Positions 10,149 through 12,541 of a stretch of DNA of 12,541 bases are shown piece by piece. A program made the translations under genes and the position numbers. The notes under the pieces were generated by a model. That model made no database searches. It was not told the DNA's origin and saw only the letters and a list, made by a program, of their open reading frames with translations. Source of the stretch: Pyrinomonadaceae bacterium (lineage in GTDB: Bacteria > Acidobacteriota > Blastocatellia > Pyrinomonadales > Pyrinomonadaceae). The stretch's first letter is position 1, and each line of letters opens with the position of its first letter. The stretch lies in NCBI GenBank assembly GCA_018060305.1, contig JAGOWF010000052.1, forward strand, positions 1-12,541, given 5' to 3'.

Positions 10149-12541
10149 ATGAGATACACACGCACCATCTGGATTTTATGGGTTTTAGTTGTTCTCTTCG
10201 GGATCGGAAATATTCCCGCCCAAACTACCGCTGAGGATAGAAACCACGGTGAACAGTGTATCTTCACCAATCGCGGCGCGCTCTGGCGCAGTGCGCCCGA
10301 TGGCCTTGACCTGCTGCGCGAGACCGCTCCGCGCGTTTTTGGCGGTTTGAAAAATTACGGGACGATCGGGGCACTCGGCTCGACGCCTATGGACTCGATC
10401 AGTTATACGGGGACGACATATTCGCAGAATTTTGATTCGCTTGCGTCGAGCGGATCGGGGGTGGCATGGACAAACGACACCACTATACCCGGCTGGTTTC
10501 TTTACGCACAGCCCGCTCCCGGGACCGCGATCACTACATACAATGCTGACAGCGGCACTTCGTCGGCGGGGAGTTTTTATAGCTTCGGGAGCTCCGGGAG
10601 CGGTGAACGCGCGCTGGGTGGCCTCGGGACCGGCGGGACCTATTTTGGCAGTCCGTCGTCAGGCTCGATTGCGGGGTGGATCGCGTTTTCGGCCACCAAT
10701 GATACGGGTGCGACGATCAACGATGTAACCATTGCCTTTGATGGTGAGCAATGGCGGAAGAGCGGAGACACCGTCGCCCATTCAATGGTGTTTGAATATG
10801 GCATTGGCGGCACGTTCGGGGCTGTCTCGATCTGGACAGCACCCGGCGGGAACTTTGATTGGGCTTCACCGGTATTCACGGCCGGAGGGGCAGCCGTCAA
10901 CGGGAACACAGCAGGCAAAGTGGCCGGACGCGGTGGAACTATTTCGAGCCTGGGCTGGGACAATGGAGAAACTCTATGGATACGCTGGGTCGAAAGGAAC
11001 GACGCGGGTAGTGATCATAGCTTAGCGATCGACGAATTTTCACTTTCGTCGCCGGCGGTTCCGACACCAACCCCATCACCATCACCATCACCATCATCAC
11101 CGACGCCATCACCGTCGCCAACCCCAACAGCCACGCCGACGCCGACGCCACCGCCTGTGACGTGTCTTACGCCGGACAACGGTTTGGGGACGGCCGATCT
11201 GCCGACGTGCAGGCATCTTGGCGGGCCGATGGAGATCTCAGCCGGCCTGCCGCCGAGCACAAGGCTGCTGAGCGCGGCATCGCTCGACACCTATCGAGAC
11301 ATCGTCCGGACGCCGGGCGGGCCGTTGGGCGGCGAGACTGATACCGCAAAAGCGACGCTGCGGCTGGAGATGAACGGAACCGGAACGCAGGCAGGATTCC
11401 GGCGTCTGCTCGAACTTACGGTCGATGATTACGTTACATACCTCGGCCCGCGCACGCCGGGCAATCCCGTTCAGTCATTTGACACCGAGATGTTTCGTCT
11501 TCAGGGGCAGTTGCCGGCGGGCGATCCTGACTTTGACCTACTGCGCGTGACGGCGGGCAGCGCTTTTGGAATGCCGAGTCCGGGACATACGACGCTGACT
11601 CGCGTCGGTGGGCCGGGGACGCCGTGGATGGTTGACAGCTTCTTTGACATTACGTACAGGATCGATTTTGTCGGCAAGCCCGGCGGGCCGCTCGGCGGGA
11701 TGTCAGGTTCGACGACGGCGACGATCCGCTGGCATCAGGTCCGAGGGCCGGTCGCGCCAACAGCGTGCGAGCCGCTGGACAATGGCGGCGGCACGGCCGA
11801 TCTGCCGGCACTGTGCCCATATACGGGATGGCCTAAGTCTGTGATCGACGGCCTGCCTGAGGGAACGACGCTCCAGAGCGACGCATTCTTTGACGTTTTC
11901 ACGGGAATAGTTCGTTCGCCGGGCGGCACCCTGGGCGGCGAGGTCGAGCAATTTGGCAGCACACTGACGCTTGAGGTCGCGGGAACCGGCAATCTGAGCG
12001 GATATCACCGGACAATACCGATGCTAAACGTTCAGGTAGAGGTTCACACTGCGCCGCGAACGCCCGGCACTCCCGTACAGTCGTTTGATACAGATATGTT
12101 CGGGATGCAGGGACAACTGCCGGCGGGCGATCCTGACTTTGACCTGCTGCGGGTAACGGCGGGCAGTGCTTTTGGGATGCCGAGCCCCGGACATACGACG
12201 CTGACACAGCTTCCGGGCGGGCACTGGAATGTGGACAGCTTCTTTGACATTGAATACCGCATCGACTTTATCGGCCATCCGGGCGGCCCGTTTGGCGGGA
12301 TGTCGGGTTCGACGACCGCCACGATCCGAATGCAGCAGGGCACACCGTTTGTTCTGCCGTCACCGACGCCGACGCCTACACCGGTTGCCGATCTTGTAGT
12401 CACAAAGACGGATTCGGCTGATCCGGTGGTTGAGGGCAGCCAGTTTACATATACGATCCGTGTTCAGAACAATGGGCCTGACACGGCGACAAACGTAACC
12501 GTTTCAGACCCGCTGCCCCTATTGTCGTCGTTCTTTGATAT
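10149..12541 (+). CDS. Large secreted multidomain protein with DUF11 (partial)
   Basis: The frame is open from the ATG at 10149 to the window edge, 797 codons and continuing. Residues 1-24 are a signal peptide (hydrophobic IWILWVLVVLFGIGNI, cleavage after IPA). Residues ~91-301 form an all-beta, Gly/Ser-rich domain (SQNFDSLASSG, GWIAFSATNDTG, IDEFSLSS) resembling lectin-like jelly-roll domains of secreted proteins; no precise family is claimed. A Pro/Thr/Ser linker (~303-337) follows. Next come two modules (residues 339-528 and 540-728) sharing a VDSFFDI motif, RIDF and GGMSGSTTATIR. A short PTPTPTP linker leads into a DUF11 repeat from ~747 (ADLVVTKTDSADPVVEGSQF), a bacterial surface beta-sandwich. 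The role is probably at the cell surface or extracellular; adhesion is a guess. The C-terminus and any sorting signal lie outside the window. Expression is probably under CRP-type control. Confidence 0.9.
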   Translation, partial: MRYTRTIWILWVLVVLFGIGNIPAQTTAEDRNHGEQCIFTNRGALWRSAPDGLDLLRETAPRVFGGLKNYGTIGALGSTPMDSISYTGTTYSQNFDSLASSGSGVAWTNDTTIPGWFLYAQPAPGTAITTYNADSGTSSAGSFYSFGSSGSGERALGGLGTGGTYFGSPSSGSIAGWIAFSATNDTGATINDVTIAFDGEQWRKSGDTVAHSMVFEYGIGGTFGAVSIWTAPGGNFDWASPVFTAGGAAVNGNTAGKVAGRGGTISSLGWDNGETLWIRWVERNDAGSDHSLAIDEFSLSSPAVPTPTPSPSPSPSSPTPSPSPTPTATPTPTPPPVTCLTPDNGLGTADLPTCRHLGGPMEISAGLPPSTRLLSAASLDTYRDIVRTPGGPLGGETDTAKATLRLEMNGTGTQAGFRRLLELTVDDYVTYLGPRTPGNPVQSFDTEMFRLQGQLPAGDPDFDLLRVTAGSAFGMPSPGHTTLTRVGGPGTPWMVDSFFDITYRIDFVGKPGGPLGGMSGSTTATIRWHQVRGPVAPTACEPLDNGGGTADLPALCPYTGWPKSVIDGLPEGTTLQSDAFFDVFTGIVRSPGGTLGGEVEQFGSTLTLEVAGTGNLSGYHRTIPMLNVQVEVHTAPRTPGTPVQSFDTDMFGMQGQLPAGDPDFDLLRVTAGSAFGMPSPGHTTLTQLPGGHWNVDSFFDIEYRIDFIGHPGGPFGGMSGSTTATIRMQQGTPFVLPSPTPTPTPVADLVVTKTDSADPVVEGSQFTYTIRVQNNGPDTATNVTVSDPLPLLSSFFD
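11061..11157 (+). repeat. Low-complexity Pro/Thr/Ser linker (CCATCA-type hexamers)
   Basis: Tandem CCATCA and CCGACG hexamers encode alternating Pro with Ser or Thr (PTPSPSPSPSP, then TPTPTPP). It is an extended, flexible interdomain linker typical of secreted proteins. The hexamer array is prone to length change by slippage in units that keep the reading frame. Confidence 0.85.
11163..11732 (+). repeat. Tandem module, copy A (190 codons)
   Basis: The module runs from CLTPDNGLGTADLP to STTATIRW. Within it, 31 residues (11508-11600, QLPAG to HTTLT) are identical to copy B, and VDSFFDI-YRIDF-GGMSGSTTATIR is shared. The part between DLP and the FDTEMF motif is more divergent. A Cys pair brackets the DNGxGTADLP opening in both copies and could form a disulfide. 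Confidence 0.9.
11766..12332 (+). repeat. Tandem module, copy B (189 codons)
   Basis: The module runs from CEPLDNGGGTADLP to STTATIRM, in the same frame as copy A. Local offsets to copy A are 603, 606 and 600 bases, so small in-frame indels separate them. It shares the PGGxLGGE, TPGxPVQSFDT and DPDFDLLRVTAGSAFGMPSP elements with copy A. Confidence 0.9.

Noticed and set aside
11015..11290. Minus-strand VGVGDGDG repeat protein, and a possible CRISPR-like or satellite array
   Set aside because: The repeats are short hexamers encoding the Pro/Thr/Ser linker in the plus frame. There are no spacers of uniform length and no repeat unit of CRISPR size.

Overview
The window comes from a GC-rich Gram-negative bacterial chromosome. 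TonB-family and outer-membrane-type proteins, a large secreted protein with Thr/Pro/Ser linkers and a DUF11 domain, and dispersed palindromes that leak into reading frames together suggest Acidobacteriota, most likely class Blastocatellia. That assignment is inference from gene style, because there is no rRNA in the window. Most of the DNA is ordinary housekeeping sequence. No phage, insertion sequence, CRISPR array or defence system is visible.

Layout. Positions 1-561 (minus) hold the N-terminal part of DNA polymerase I. Divergent from it is alanine dehydrogenase (718-1848). A near-perfect palindrome with 29-bp arms (1857-1925) separates that gene from a PDZ/radical-SAM/DUF512 protein (1940-3379), which itself carries an apparent in-frame palindromic insert. 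On the minus strand, xdhC, a VanW-family gene and a TonB-family gene (6113 down to 3396) form a probable operon. It ends at an intrinsic terminator lying inside the 3' end of the convergent radical-SAM gene. On the plus strand, a small membrane protein, thiE and thiD (6193-7905) overlap one another and make a thiamine-salvage cluster. A signal-peptide-bearing predicted beta-barrel protein (7906-8778, minus) abuts thiD stop to stop. Next come acylphosphatase and adenine phosphoribosyltransferase (8869-9666, plus), then a tRNA-Arg(CCT) at 9745-9821.

The right end (9822-12541) is the most accessory-looking part. A 327-bp leader carries a perfect TGTGA-N6-TCACA operator centred exactly 41.5 bp upstream of the start predicted from a TATAAG -10 box. 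This is the class II geometry of CRP-type activators. It drives a large secreted protein (10149 to beyond the window) made of a signal peptide, a probable lectin-like beta domain, a Pro/Thr/Ser linker, two copies of an approximately 190-residue module I cannot name, a second linker and the start of a DUF11 domain.

The observations most worth following are: the paired G19-to-T and C56-to-A changes in tRNA-Arg(CCT), which keep the elbow tertiary base pair by covariation; the two palindromes around and inside the DUF512 gene, one of which appears to add about 40 residues to a conserved enzyme; the CRP-like promoter of the secreted protein; and the unnamed tandem module under strong protein-level conservation. 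I did not find a convincing novel multi-gene system.
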